Assembly: GCA_036346205.1 (NCBI GenBank)
Contig: JARFJB010001278.1
Location: forward strand, 7,364,501 to 7,428,500
Reading direction: 5' to 3'
DNA: 64,000 nt
Source: Vesta saturnalis
Lineage: Eukaryota > Arthropoda > Insecta > Coleoptera > Lampyridae
In this document: piece by piece, positions 21,440 to 33,765 of the stretch
How positions within the stretch are numbered: position 1 is the stretch's first letter
Layout: each line of letters opens with the position of its first letter
The notes under the pieces: generated by a model
Seen by the model: only the letters and a program-made list of their open reading frames with translations
What the model was told of the DNA's origin: nothing
Databases searched by the model: none
Position numbers and translations under genes: made by a program

Positions 21440-23188
21440 TATAATATGACGTACGCCCAATTTTTTTAAAATTCAAAACGTGTTAGATTTCATATAAATT
21501 TACCTACAATATGAAAAAAAAAAAAATCAAATCGAATTTAAAATTACAAATTTATGAATGAGCAAATTTCATTAATTTTTTGAGTGGATCGATTATTTTG
21601 CCGATGAGTGTAGTTATTAAGATGCGATAAGAACTCCCCTAAAAATGTGCCTTTTTTTTAAATAAGACAAACTGTTTATTAGGAACGATTTCTCGGGGAC
21701 ATATTGAAGCAGTTAATTTAATTTTTCAGAAAAAGTTCAAATCTTGAAGCATACGTTAGCCGTTTGTTGCCTCTACAACTGTTACAAATGGAACTCTATC
21801 CCTGTTGCGGTATGGTCATCTAACATAGGAAAGCAACTCTAATTTTTTATTTTTATCAAGTTTAATTTTTTATTACTCTGTTACATGATTATTCGCAAGC
21901 AATAATACATTTAAAATTTTATAAATTTTTACCATATTACGTTACTATTACATGCACTATTTCCAAAGTTTAGACTGAAATAGTAATAATGAAGTAGGTA
22001 TTATTTCACACTTCGTATTGTTTTTATTCGCAACGGTTTATTACCAACGCTGCTAAAATTTGCATTAGGATTATGATAAATAATGAAATATTCTACTTTT
22101 TATTTTCATTCATTATATCATTGAAAATCGCTGATTTATATCTAAAAAAGTTACCTCACAACGCCGAAACGCAACTTGTCCTTACTAGGAAGAATTAAAA
22201 CTGCAATTACTTATCACTATTTCTTTTGTAAATTTCCATAATAAAATCTTTAGCAATAACAAACACAAGTTTAAAAACAAAAGCTTATGTTGAAACCAGT
22301 AAATTTAAATATCTGACATTTAACAGTCATTTACCACACGGATTTATATACATAAACCAAATACGTCATCACATTAAATAGATTTTATCTATTCTTTAAT
22401 TTACACCATTATACGATTACGTAATACCCGATCTAGATCATAAACCTTGCTTATTGTTATTATTATAAACTTTATCTACTTACTCAATGGACTAAAAAAA
22501 ATTACACACAACATTTACATAAAAACAACTTTCACTTTATTTCTATCACGAAAAACTAATCAAACTCGATCAAATGAAAAAAAAAATTACCAATTAAATT
22601 ATTGATGACTTTCACGTAATTGCCCTAACCTGAAGGGATGGATTTAAAAAACCATATATCTCAAAACCATTAGTACATTACGGTATCGAATGGTAAGTGA
22701 AATTTTAAATTAAAATTTGTTAATGGAAATAAGGATTGCTATTGTTACATATGAACCTAACGGTACCTAAATTACATTTAATGAAAATAATCATCGAATT
22801 TATATAACAGATCAATTATGCTTTTATAGCAACCTTTTCTATTTAAAGATAGATGTGACCTTTGCATAAATAATTGATATGGATAACAGTAGTGAGGTTA
22901 AAAACCATGTAAATAATATATGGGAAAATTTATAGTGGATGATTTATGTGTTTAAAAGGTTTAAAAGTATATGTGGTAGAACTTGAACTAGCCCGTTATT
23001 TGACTTGAAATTAGCAATAACTTTTCGGCAATAATTTATAAAAACTTGACATAAAACTAAACGAAAAGTGTAATTTAAGCCAAAAATAATTTTTTTACAA
23101 ATTTTTTAAAGTCGGTGAAAGGATACGGTGTTGTAGTAAAGATTTTTCTCTATGGCGGGGTGGTTCGATGTAGATATCGTTAAACCTA
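21440..23188. other. AT-rich interval without gene
   Basis: There are only short open frames with low-complexity translations. No repeat boundaries, tRNA folds or family motifs were seen. Confidence 0.5.
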
Positions 23189-23529
23189 CAGGGTGGAACA
23201 AAGGTATCAAATAACGGTTTTAACTTTGTTCTTTGCAGTTACAAAAAAAAAACGTAAGTTGTTTGGTTTTGAGTTTTTTTTAGTTTGTTGATGTCTTTTT
23301 ATTTTGTTACCAAGGCAACCAACTTGTTTTTCTAATTGGCACCTATACTTTTCTTTGTCATTTTGAAACAAGCAAGAAAACAAAACTTATTACGACTCAA
23401 TCACAATTAAATTAATTATTTCACAACACTAAAATTTGGAAAAAATTAAACATTTAAAGAGTAACAAATGCAAAGAAACAGCAATACTGAGCTCCGTTAA
23501 CTCTAAGCAATGACCTAATCGGCATTTAA

Positions 23530-26458
23530 CACTAGAAGGACGGAGACGGTCAATTACAAGGTTATGCATCTTACAGAATCAATACCTCCATATTTACTTA
23601 AGCTGTCCTATTGTATGTTTATGAGTTTTCCTAACTCAAGCATCTGTCCATAATTACAATCTAATTTTTCTTTTTCAACTAAAATGTTCGGGTTTCTGTT
23701 ATATTATCCCTAGAAGGACGGTAGCGGTCAATTTGACCGTACGTTTTTAAACTTTTGTCATAGTATTATGCTGTGCTTTTGCTAATATAAGAATTGTTGT
23801 TAAATGAACAGATCAGATTCTCTGCTTACTAATATATTCCAATTCCAGAATTGGTTATTTTTAAGGTGACTATTTATGTGAAAAGGGAATCCGGAGCATG
23901 GATGCATCACCTGAAGAGTCAGAGGAATTCCAAATACTCCTCAGTAAGGGGAAGAAGAGGGATAATTTTTTTAAATTAGATATAAATTTATGAGTTTGTA
24001 TGTTTTCTAGTCTAAATGGCAATTTTAGTGGTTGTTTATGGCTATGGCATTGAACTTCTACGAAAAATACGGTTCTTTTAAACCCATACCAGATTATTGT
24101 TGAAACTCATAAAATAGAACTAACACAAGTATAAAATACAAAAGATGTGACTATGCATGGCAGATCCGTATATGAGTGGTAAGTTGTTGAACATTTTTTC
24201 TTAGTTTTCAAATTTGAAGGTTGATCCAACTTTAGGTTCGGTACTATATGTGATTTTAAGTTTAATTATAACATTGTGTTGCATATTGTCTTATACTATA
24301 TTTTTCCTTGACTGCAAATTCAAAATTTAAGCTAACTTTTACCTTTGTTACCGTTACTGATCTTAATTGTAATTAAGTAATCATAAAAGTATGCAATTAA
24401 TAACGGAAGAACTAACAGGGCCATTCTCGTTATTGATTGTTATCCTACAATTGAATAAAAGTGAAATTTAGAGGATGGAAACGTTTAAGTTGTCACAGTT
24501 CGCGACAATAATAAAATAGATTTGAAAATAAATATCAAATTAAATAACAAAGAACAAACTATAACTCAGAAATCTAAATTAAAAATAATAGAAGCATTTT
24601 GTCGCAAATAAATAACAGCAAGTCCGGTGAGTGGCGCGAGAGTCAGGGATCGCAAATGAAGCAATCTGGTTGAACGTGATGTGACAGAAGGGTATGTATG
24701 AAAAAAAAAATGTATATGTATATATGTACATTTAGATATCCATACAGTAAGTATACGCTCCATTATTTATATCTTTCTTGAATGTATCTATATTTCTACT
24801 TCTTACTACCCTACGTGTTGAGACAGTAGACAAATAACTGTCCGGTAGTAGGACGATACCGTTAGTAGGGAATTCCACATCGTTCGGGACACGATTACAA
24901 GGGGCGGTCAAGGTGGAAACCGACAGACCTCGTTGCTGACGACTGTGCAAGGAATGAATGGCGAGTCGGTACGCGGAATGTTAGAGGTATGCATGGTAAA
25001 GAATATGAAATTGCGAATGTAATGTACGAAATGCACCTTGATATTCTGTGTGTATCGAAGACGAAGCGCAAAGGAATGAAGTAGAGAACGTGTTGAACGT
25101 ATATAAACCAAACAAAAGAGTGATGATAGTGGGGGATATGAACGGATGGGTGGGTGTACAGACAGAACATACTGAACGCGTTCTAGGAAAGTTCGCAGAC
25201 CAAAGGGTCAATGAGAATGGTGAACGCCTGGTAAACATCTGTATGGAGAGAAGCCTGTTTGTATCCAATACGTGGTTTAAACATAAAAATGTGCATATGT
25301 ATACATGGTAAAGAGGTGAATCTAAAAGTATGATAGACTTGATAGTGCATGATGAACGGCTTAGCAACCTGGTGAAAGACGCAAAAGTAATGCACGGATT
25401 AGAGTGTGGATCGGACCGCTTTTTGGTTGTATCGAGTGTGTTTAGTGCAAAAGTGGGTCTGGAGAAGGAAATCAAACGTAGTACAAATGTCTAGAATTAG
25501 GGTAGACAAACTAGTGGATAATGGTACGAGAATGAAATACGCAGATGTTGTGAGTAAAGAGTTGAATGTGAATGAAACAGTGTGGAACGAATAAATAAAG
25601 TGCGTACATGGCAATAATTGCTGCAAAAAATGAAACTGAGAAAAGGCGACTGTGTGAGGTATACAAATTAAGAAACAAAGAAACGAAAGAGGCAGTGAGA
25701 ATAAGTAAAGAGAAAGTGATGGCTGTGGAAGGAGACAAAATGCAGAATAATTTTGAAGGAAACAAAAAACTCTTCTGGAACTGGGCCAAAAATATAAAAC
25801 GTGGCCCAAAACAGAACGCTGCAAGAGCGATGAATATGAGCAACGAAATAGTATAAGACGATTGTGAAGTGAGGAAATGCTGGCAAGAATATTTCGGAAA
25901 GCTGTACAGTAGTGAGGAAAGTAAGGCTGAAGGGTTAAATAAGGAGAATATAGAAGGAATGGTGAATGAAACTGAGAAGATTATTGGGATAAATGAGGTA
26001 GAGAAAAGGGTAGGAAGGTTGAAAAACGGCAAGGGAGCAAGCGTAAAGCTTATATGAAGATTGTGTGAATTATTCAATGTATGCATTATGTGTGGAAAAG
26101 TGCAGAGGGATTTGAAGAGTGCGATCATTGCATTGGGTAAGGGGAACAAAGTGAGTGCAAGAACTACAGAGGTACAAGTTTGCTCGTGCCTGGTAAGGTA
26201 TTTGCAGGAATACTGATTGATAGAGTACAAGAAACTACACAAACTAAGATTTGGGATGTGCAGAGTGGCTTCCTGGAGAGGATTTTTTTTAAATACAGAC
26301 AGTGATAACGATCTAGACGAAAATTAATTTCCGTGATCTAGCAGTGACTGTGGTGAAACCAGTAACATTAAAATGTAGAATAAAACTAGTGCCCCAATCC
26401 TCTACTATATGTCCCAACTGCTTTAAATGGTCAAAATGACCGTCGCCGTCCATTTAGG
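23530..26458. mobile_element. piggyBac-like element (TTAA-flanked) containing a LINE
   Basis: TTAA at 23526-23529 precedes CACTAGAAGGACGGAGACGG, and TTAA at 26459-26462 follows the complement of CCTAAATGGACGGCGACGG. Both are piggyBac-type termini, and a second copy of the end sequence, CCCTAGAAGGACGGTAGCGG, lies at 23711. Coding content is nearly gone: an acidic ATG-led frame near 23900 (MDASPEESEEFQILL) may be the transposase N-terminus. The LINE at 24957-26283 lies inside. Confidence 0.6.
24957..26283 (+). pseudogene. LINE fragment: endonuclease to early reverse transcriptase
   Basis: The APE endonuclease starts with RVGTRNVRGMHGKEYEIANV and LDILCVSKTK. After a gap of missing sequence come VMIVGDMNGWVG, NENGERLVNIC and NTWFKHKNVHMYTW with SKSMIDLIVHD, the conserved substrate and metal-site blocks of LINE endonucleases. 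The linker follows: FWNWAKNIKRG, WQEYFGKLYSSE and VGRLKNGKGAS. RT block 1 remains as LKSAIIA and is lost after KIWDVQSGFL at about 26280. Several frame breaks are present. Loss of the 3' part is unusual, since LINE copies normally lose the 5' end, so a later deletion is likely. Long open frames on the opposite strand here are antisense artefacts. Confidence 0.8.
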
Positions 26459-26539
26459 TTAAGTATTAACACCCGTCCTTCTAATGTTGAATTCTACTGT
26501 AGTAGCTCTGTGTAACACCTCTACAGGTACTCTGCACAT

Positions 26540-27170
26540 ATCGCAGTTATTCGCACATAGAAGTCCTCAAAATTACGTGATTTTGGTTTGGCACATTATT
26601 TTTTTACATGACCGGAAAAAAATTCTATTGTCATTACGTCCATTTTCACCCGGGATAATGCGGTGATCGCAGGTATGACATGAGTTTGAAGCAGCTAAAG
26701 ATATCGTTCACCGGTAATCATTAAGAAAAAAATGGTTCTATGATGTGCCCTCTTATAATGCCTACCTACACATTTACTTTTTGCAGATATTGTGTGTGCT
26801 ACTTGCACCCAGTATGGATTCGTTTTCGACCAAAACCGAAAATTTGTTATTTCAGGTGCCGTTTAGCATATTAACATATAGATCGACTTCATCAGAGAAT
26901 ACAATATTTGAAGCATAATTCTGATCTGCATTACATCGTTCCACCATTTGCTCAAAGCAATCTATTCGTCTATGAAAATCATCTTCAGTCAATTCATGTA
27001 TTAATTGAAGCTTATAAATATAATTTTTTTTCTCTTTTTTTAATTATAAGCGGGGAAGTACGGTTGAAACTTCTTCAATTGCCAACAGCACATCTAAAGC
27101 TTTTTTCTCACTTGTTGCCAATTTAGGTCGGCCAATTTCTTTCTTTCACGTCTTGAACGCTACAGTTTCT
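26540..27170 (-). pseudogene. mariner-like transposase fragment
   Basis: Minus-strand codons give IGRPKLATSEKKALDVLLAI, then ELTEDDFHRRIDCFEQMVER and SNIVFSDEVDLYVNMLNG. The last is the first catalytic block (FSDE..) with the N-glycine that follows it in this superfamily. The helix-turn-helix between them is partly deleted. Beyond the first aspartate the frame decays, and no DGAPxH or third acidic block is visible. Confidence 0.65.
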
Positions 27171-27420
27171 CAAAATTTTGTTCAGATTATTTTTTTTTTC
27201 AAAAATTGCAAAATTTTCTGACAATAGAGAAAATTATGCTGGTTACAAAATGATAAAAAAAAAGGAATAGGCGCCGGGCGCCACTTAAAAAAACACCAAC
27301 AAATGGACAAACTCAAAAACTGAAAACATGAACCAAACTTTCATATTTAACATTTTTTTTTTGTAACATTGCAAATAAAAAAATGAAAGCCATTATTTGA
27401 TACTTCTGTTCCACCGTGTA

Positions 27421-28060
27421 TTAAAGTGTAATTTAAGAACAAAGAAATTGTTACGTATTTTTTATTTTTTTACTGAGGTGAAAAGGGATATGATGATATA
27501 GTTGTTTTTTTCAGAAAACATTTTTTTTAATTATGTTTTATAACATGTATACATTAATAAAATTTAACGAAGCATCCTTCCATAGAGAAAACGCGTCACT
27601 ACCGTATCCTTATGTTTACTTTAAATCGACTTTACTAAAAAATGAAAAATATTTTTTTTTTATAATTAATTGAAGTTCTCACTAAATTTGCACATTTTAT
27701 CGCTGAACTTTTATTGCTAACTTCCTATCGGTAATTGATTGTGCAAGGATTCTGATAATTATTTGCATAATTTAAGAAATTCTGATTTGAAGAGAGAACG
27801 TTTCTTTAAACAGCACATCCATATTTACTTTCTGAACGTATATCATATCTTTCTTCGACATGAGAAATATATCGCATTTCCGGTAATACCGGAAGTCGGT
27901 ACCAACTTTGTTATTTTAAATGGAAATACCTATTTTTTAATTTCTTATTTGATTTCATATTAAACTTTACATTTTTGCTTAAACTGTTTTTGCCTGTCGT
28001 TTCTATAAAAATATTGATAATACAGTACAAATCTTGTTTTTTTAATTTTGAAGACTTATA
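27421..28060. other. AT-rich interval without gene
   Basis: No coding or repeat structure recognised. Confidence 0.5.
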
Positions 28061-28063
28061 ATA

Positions 28064-28570
28064 CACCGTGTCCACAAATTATTGGCAATTTTGTAACTGA
28101 CGGACGACGAAGAGGAACAGGGATTCATATTCCAACAAGACGTTGCCCCTCCACATTGGCATACGGACATCCGTAGATACCTCAATCGAATCCTGCCAGG
28201 TCGTGCAACACCCGCAGACAACACCTTCTGCACCTGGCCTCCACGTTCACCTAACCTTACTGTGTGTGATTTCTTCCTGTGGGGTTATGTCAAGGATAGT
28301 GTTTACAATCCTCCACTTTCAGCGACGTTGGCGGAATTGAGAAGGAGCATTACTGCAGCCATTGACAACATCACACAAGATATGCTTGAGAGGGTTTGGC
28401 GTAAATGAGACCACCGGCTGGGCGTCTGCGGTATCACACATGGTGCTCACATCGAGTGCATTTAGACTTCAGACTTCTCTCTTTCAAAGGGTGGTTGTAT
28501 CGTGCATTTATTTTAAGTATTAGTGAAGCTACAGCGTTATGAAGTCCGCGTATAATTTGTGGGCACGGTG
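28064..28570 (+). mobile_element. Internally deleted TA transposon
   Basis: Inverted ends CACCGTGTCCACAAATTAT (28064) and ATAATTTGTGGGCACGGTG (to 28570) are flanked by TA on both sides. Only the C-terminal third of a transposase remains, so about 800 bp were lost from the 5' side of the coding region. Confidence 0.8.
28096..28408 (+). pseudogene. Tc1/mariner-like transposase, C-terminal third
   Basis: The frame opens with GFIFQQDVAPPHWHTD (second catalytic aspartate with the usual PPH), then TWPPRSPNLTVCDFFLWGYV (third aspartate) and ends VWRK at TGA 28406-28408. I count 42 residues between the two aspartates, one more than in the other elements here. The reading frame is clean and GC-richer than its surroundings, so this deletion copy is comparatively young. 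The first catalytic aspartate and the DNA-binding domain are absent. Confidence 0.8.
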
Positions 28571-28689
28571 TACTTTATAAAGAAAGGTTACGTAAAATTG
28601 GTGTCTGTAAAGTGGCAGCCCCAATAATAATTTTATTACACAAGATTCTTTGTGCCGTAATTGTGAAAATTAGTAACTCAGACATTTAA

Positions 28690-29600
28690 TATATAAGTTA
28701 CATGCCAACTTCACGCAACCTATCAGCACAATCGGAAAAGAGGGTGACACATTTTATAGCGCTTTATGAGTATGTATTTGTGCTGTTGAGTATTTGCCAG
28801 CAACCTCTGAAAAAAACGAAATATTAAATATGAGATGGCGTGCCAACTTGACACCTAGCACGCCACTTTATCACCACAAACGGAAAAAAAAGTGACACAT
28901 TTTAGTGCTTTAAGAGTACATATTTGTACCGTTGAACATTTATCAGCAATCTCTGACATAATTGAAATAATAAGTATATAAGATGGCGTGGCAACTTCAC
29001 TTATGCCATGCCACTTAACACAAACGGAAAAGAGGGTAGCACATTTTAATGCTTTCGTATATGTACCGTTAAACATTTAAAGCCAACCTCTGAAATAACC
29101 GAAACATGAAATATATGAAATAGTGCGCCAACGTCACACCTGTCACGCCACCGATTAGCCTAAACGGAAGAGGGTGGCACATTTTAATGCTTATGGGTAC
29201 GTATTTGTGCCGTGAGTACTTACTAGCATTCTCTCAACAAACTGAAATATTGAATATTTACAATGACGTGTCAACTTCACACCAATACACCACTTATCAG
29301 CACAAACGCAAAAAGGGTAACACATTTTAGTGCTCTATTGGTACGTATTTGTGCCGACTTACTAGCATCCTCTGAACACATTGAACTATTGAATATTAGA
29401 AATAACATGCTGACTTAACACCTGCACGCCACTTGTTACCTAACATAAAGAAACAATTATCAGCAACATCTGAAATAACGGAAGGATTGAATATATCAGA
29501 AGGCGTGCCAATTGCACAGTTGACACGCCACTTGTTAGCACAAACGGAAAAGAAGTTGGCACATTTTGTTGCTTTAAATTTAAATTTATAACATGATAAC
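28690..29600. repeat. Tandem satellite, ~140-bp unit, about six copies
   Basis: Each unit contains GCCAACTTCAC or a variant (near 28702, 28842, 28989, 29129, 29268, 29509), then CACAAACGGAAAAGAGGGT, ACACATTTTA and a CAGCAACCTCTGA-like block. Units are diverged by substitutions and small indels, so the array is old. Short open frames on the minus strand repeat the same peptide and are by-products. Confidence 0.85.
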
Positions 29601-29654
29601 GTCATGAACAAAAATGCAAACTGTTCACTTATCTTAATTTCGTTTAACCCTGAA

Positions 29655-30770
29655 AATTCGATTTAATTAGCTTACGAAATATGCTCACTTGAATACTTTT
29701 CACTTTATCAATAAACCCGTAACTTTGTCTTATAATGTGAAAACTCATTGCCTGCTCAATTTCAGATAATCTGAAGATACTAGAAATGTCACAATATTAC
29801 TCTAAATTGTAGGTAATGCTCTGATTATATTCCATTAAATAAACTCACTATACCCTGAAAATTACTACTAAATTTAAATCAAACTATTTGAACTATTGAA
29901 CGTACAATTTACCAAAACGGTTACTTAAAATCTCGTTGTGTAAGATTTCAAACTTACAAACACAACAAATTAATTTAAGGTACTGATTACCCATCACACA
30001 CAAAAATAAAAAAATAAACAAAAGAAACACCGAATAGCGTTCTTCCTAAATCATCTACAAATTATAATACATACTACGCGACAAGAAATACACCATACCA
30101 TTACTTCGTATTACACTCAACGATAAACAATAAGATAGGTTAAGATGTCAAACTCTGATTAAACTTGAATTGCAATTAACAGATACCTGAATATTTGTTA
30201 TAAAATAAAAGACTACAAGTTTATTTGCTCACTTTTAATTTGGAATGATCTGCTTAAGAAAATAAATCCAGAGTAATTAGTCCAAGATAAAAGTATAAAT
30301 TTCAGTCTTAAAAATTATTAAAAACTTAAAAAATATTTTACCAGTTATTTAAATTCGAATTTAATTAGCTTATCAAATATGCTCATAATACTGTGTATTA
30401 TCGAATAAACCAATTTGTCTTATAATGTTGAAACTCAAATTTGCCATGACAATTTTTCAGAAATGAAGATACTAGAAATGTCAATATTATCTAAATTGTA
30501 GGTAATGCTCTGATTATATTCCATTAAATAAACTCACTATACCCTGAAAATTACTACTAAATTTAAATCAAACTATTTGAACTATTGAATGTAAATTTAC
30601 CAAAACGGTTACTTAAAATCTCGTTGTAAGATTTCAAACTTACAAACACAATAAATTAATTTAAGGTACTGATTACCCATCACACACAATAAGTATTACA
30701 AAAAAAACAAAAAAACAATTAAATAGCGTTCTTCCTAAATCATTTCTACAAATTATCATACTGACAAGAA
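29655..30770. repeat. Direct duplication of a ~0.4-kb segment
   Basis: 29663-30065 and 30360-30765 are the same sequence about 690 bp apart, including ACCAAAACGGTTACTTAAAA and GCGTTCTTCCTAAATCAT. The intervening 30066-30357 differs. No coding sense was seen. Confidence 0.8.
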
Positions 30771-31660
30771 ATAACAACATTATTATCGTGAAAACAATTG
30801 ATGCTATCGAAAAAGTTTAATTGAAAAACAAATTTCGATACAATGGTTACAAAAAATGGAGTCACGTTACTTTTTCATAAAAATCGTTTTAAATTAGAAC
30901 TGGCAGGACTGGCGAAAAAACGTTTTCTTTTCGAATTGGGATTTATTTTTTTAGTTAATTGAAAAAATGACTACACCCAGTCCTAGCACAAGGCTTTTTT
31001 TTCAAAATCGATAATGGCCATTTATGTATAAAGGTATTCATTTTTGCTGCTAAAATTGTTTATCGACGTATTACCTATCATTTCTACGAGGGTAAATTTT
31101 TTTTCAAGGTCCGATCGGTCGCGGAATAAAAACCCGCGCAAAAATGGGATGAACCTTTGCGCATAAGTGTTGCGCAGCATCTCTAGTATGGCCTTCAATC
31201 ACGCCGCATCACTGTTTAATTCTGAACACACAGCTAGCACCTAAACATGTCTAAACAATATCACGGTACATAGAAACATTTTAAGATTTCAAAATAAGGT
31301 AGTATACAGAGTCTTAATTAGAATGGTAACCAACTTTCACGTTTTTAGATAAGAAAAAACAATAACTAAGAGAAGTTACGACTGACATTCTGGATAATGT
31401 CATCCATCGACGGACACTTCTAGAAACATATGTACGTTGACGTCTACACAATGCACATGCCAATTTACACGTCATAATTGTTAGTTTCATTGGAACATTT
31501 GCAAAGTAAACTTTTGGAATGGTAAATAAGGCTTTCTCTTCAGGCTAAACGGAGTCATTAACAATCAATAGGGTGCATAAAAAAAGTACTACTGTCACTG
31601 GAAATAAACAAAATTTTCAGAATAAAGATTTTGTAAATACGAATGCACATCTAACACATA
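30771..31660. other. Non-coding interval
   Basis: No gene recognised. 31100-31250 is GC-richer than its surroundings (GGTCCGATCGGTCGCGGAAT), which might mark a regulatory or degenerated repeat segment. Confidence 0.4.
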
Positions 31661-31669
31661 ACCGTGGTG

Positions 31670-32150
31670 CATATTTTTAGCAAGATATTTTTATATATAC
31701 AGGATCAAATAAATCAAGAATCTTTAGATGTCCCTTTGAGTAACACAACATTAGAGATGTATTTCTCTTGTACAAAAAATAGAAAAGTAAAAACTAGTAT
31801 ACAGGGCGTTTCAAAATGTGTATTACTGCAATCCAAAACCAATGGGAATTTTATTAATAAATAAACACGTTAACATAGTGTTTGCCTCTAGCAACATATT
31901 CTTCAAATATACAGGGTGATCAAATAAAGAATTTATCTTTCAATAAATCTCTCGAATAAAACCTATTATTAAAAAAAATTTGGGGATCCTTATTCTTGTA
32001 ACGAATATAGAGAGCTTAAAAAAGCAATATACAAGGTGTTTCAAAATATGTGCTACTGCAATTCAAAAACACTTAAACAAGTTACGATATTGTTATTTCT
32101 AACAAGATATTTTTCATATATACAGGGTGGTCAAATAGTTATTTTTGAAA
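31670..32150. repeat. Tandem array, ~215-230-bp unit carrying transposon-end motifs
   Basis: Three TATACAGG(GTG)RTCAAATA-like sites near 31697, 31909 and 32121 alternate with two TATACARGGYGTTTCAAAAT sites near 31799 and 32029. The sequence between sites is also related. The motifs look like Tc1-type termini. Confidence 0.7.
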
Positions 32151-33260
32151 ACGTAATATCCGAATATGTCTAAAGCTATTAGCAGTAAATGATTAACAAA
32201 AATTAAAAAATGTAAACAAGAATTAAGTATTTAAAGTTGATAATCGGACACTGTAGACTAGGCGTGAAAGTTATGAGCCATATGCTTTATTCATTTTTTA
32301 TCTAATAATGCATTAATAATAAGCATGCAGCGATATCATGTTGATTACTACTGCAATATATTTAAGATAATTACTTAAGATATTTGTCTCATTTACGCTC
32401 TCTTTAATAATTGTGATCCATAACTTGAATATCCAAGAGGCGTGAAATTAGTAACGTCAACATGTACGACAAACTCTCAATGTTTTAAACAAGGTCTTCA
32501 AGGCCATTCAAAATTATAGGATATTCTATATATTTAAAATTCAGGTTTCACGAAATACCTCTTCTTTTTTTTAGATTCAAAGAGACGTTTTGTCCTCTCA
32601 CGAACTTCCGTTAGCTGATCTACTGGTATTGTAGGGTCGGTTCACACAAAACACTCGCTTTTAGACAAATTCAATTAACTCAGGTACTTTTTATTTTGTT
32701 ATGTTGGCTACATTGTTAAATGTGGATTAAATTTCATAATTCAATTTTTTATAATTTTTTTTATAATTATAGTACCCACACAGTAAAACTCAATATATTA
32801 AAAGTACTGATAAAATTCTTTAATCTTTAATTGTACCATGTATAAAAACAAAAACAAAATAATTAAAACGATCAGCAAAAACATTACGTTTAATACGACA
32901 ACAATGGCATTTATTACTGCCTTATTTAAACAAATAGTAGACTTAGAAATTGTGATTCACTAATAGAGTTCCGCAGAAATTCTCAACTACGGTCCATCAA
33001 GTTACCATGTAATAGCAACACATTTTTAATCAAATTTGTGGCAAGAATATGTTATAGTTCGTTCTGGTGAACACTTTATATATAATACTTTTGCTTCAGT
33101 CCCACAACATTGATTTTACAAAGCTCAAAATAGCCCAGAAACTCATTAAAGAACATAAGAAGATATAGTAATGTGGGGCCGATGACAAATTGCGCATGCC
33201 TTATCTACATAAATAAGTATTTTTATAAATGGTTTAAATATCACTTTCAATGTCAAACTA
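32151..33260. other. AT-rich interval
   Basis: Nothing certain was found here. One short coding-like stretch (minus, 32535-32643) is discussed in the findings. Confidence 0.4.
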
Positions 33261-33265
33261 CTGGA

Positions 33266-33334
33266 GCGTTGGTGGTGTAGTGGTAGAAGTCGTTTTCCAC
33301 GCTGTTGGTGCGGGTTCAATTCCCAGCACGTGCA
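33266..33334 (+). tRNA. tRNA-Gly(UCC)-like gene, probably degenerate
   Basis: The start, GCGTTGGTGGTGTAGTGGT, matches the 5' half of eukaryotic tRNA-Gly with its A box. The anticodon loop TTTCCAC places UCC in the anticodon. The T-arm is GCGGG-TTCAATT-CCCAGC-like, and a T8 run follows at 33336, suitable as a Pol III terminator. The acceptor stem pairs poorly and one anticodon-stem pair is lost, so this is likely a pseudogene or tRNA-derived copy. Confidence 0.55.
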
Positions 33335-33345
33335 CTTTTTTTTCT

Positions 33346-33455
33346 CTTATGTTACAGTAGTTTTGTTTATCTAATCTACTTTTGTTAGGTTATTGTAGTT
33401 TTGTTTATCTAATCTAATTGTTAGGTTACAGTAGTTTTCTTTTGCTTATCTAAAA
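33346..33455. repeat. Short tandem repeat, ~37-48-bp unit
   Basis: Two full copies and a partial third of GTAGTTTTGTTTATCTAATC plus TTGTTAGGTTA follow directly after the tRNA-Gly-like sequence. Confidence 0.7.
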
Positions 33456-33765
33456 TAGATACTTGCTAGCGAATCGGCACTTCCTATGTCTTCCTACGTT
33501 CCCTTGTTTACCGTCTCCTACTAGGTCGACAAAACATTAAAACTTTTAGTTTGGTACCACAGAACACTTGTTGACAACTGTCATATTAGAGCCGTTTCAC
33601 ATGCTGATCTTCAGTGTTGATAACATAACTTAATATATGATGGCGACAACAAACAAATTTTCAAAAATATTTTTAATGAATTAATTACGTCAGCACAAAA
33701 AATGTGTATCATACGTCCAGAAACAATACTTTTGCGAGTATGCGCGGACTGCTTATGTTAGTATT

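Larger units (their letters stand above)
23189..27418 (-). mobile_element. Tc1/mariner-like element hosting two later insertions
   Basis: CAGGGTGGAACAAAGGTATC at 23189 has its inverted partner (GATACTTCTGTTCCACCGTG) ending at 27418; TA borders both. Similarity persists for about 140 bp at each end. The transposase remnant is on the minus strand at 26540-27170. A piggyBac-like TTAA element with a LINE inside occupies 23530-26458, which explains most of the 4.2-kb length. Confidence 0.75.

Noticed and set aside
24981..25475. 164-residue minus-strand open frame
   Set aside because: Antisense to the LINE endonuclease with its conserved GDMNGW and NTWF blocks.
25511..26242. 243-residue open frame on the minus strand
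   Set aside because: It lies exactly antisense to the LINE endonuclease-RT linker, which is purine-rich and so leaves few stops on the other strand. The translation is low-complexity S/F/L/T-rich with no family sense.
28690..29600. CRISPR-like regular array
   Set aside because: The whole ~140-bp unit is repeated; there are no short identical repeats with unique spacers, and the DNA is eukaryotic.
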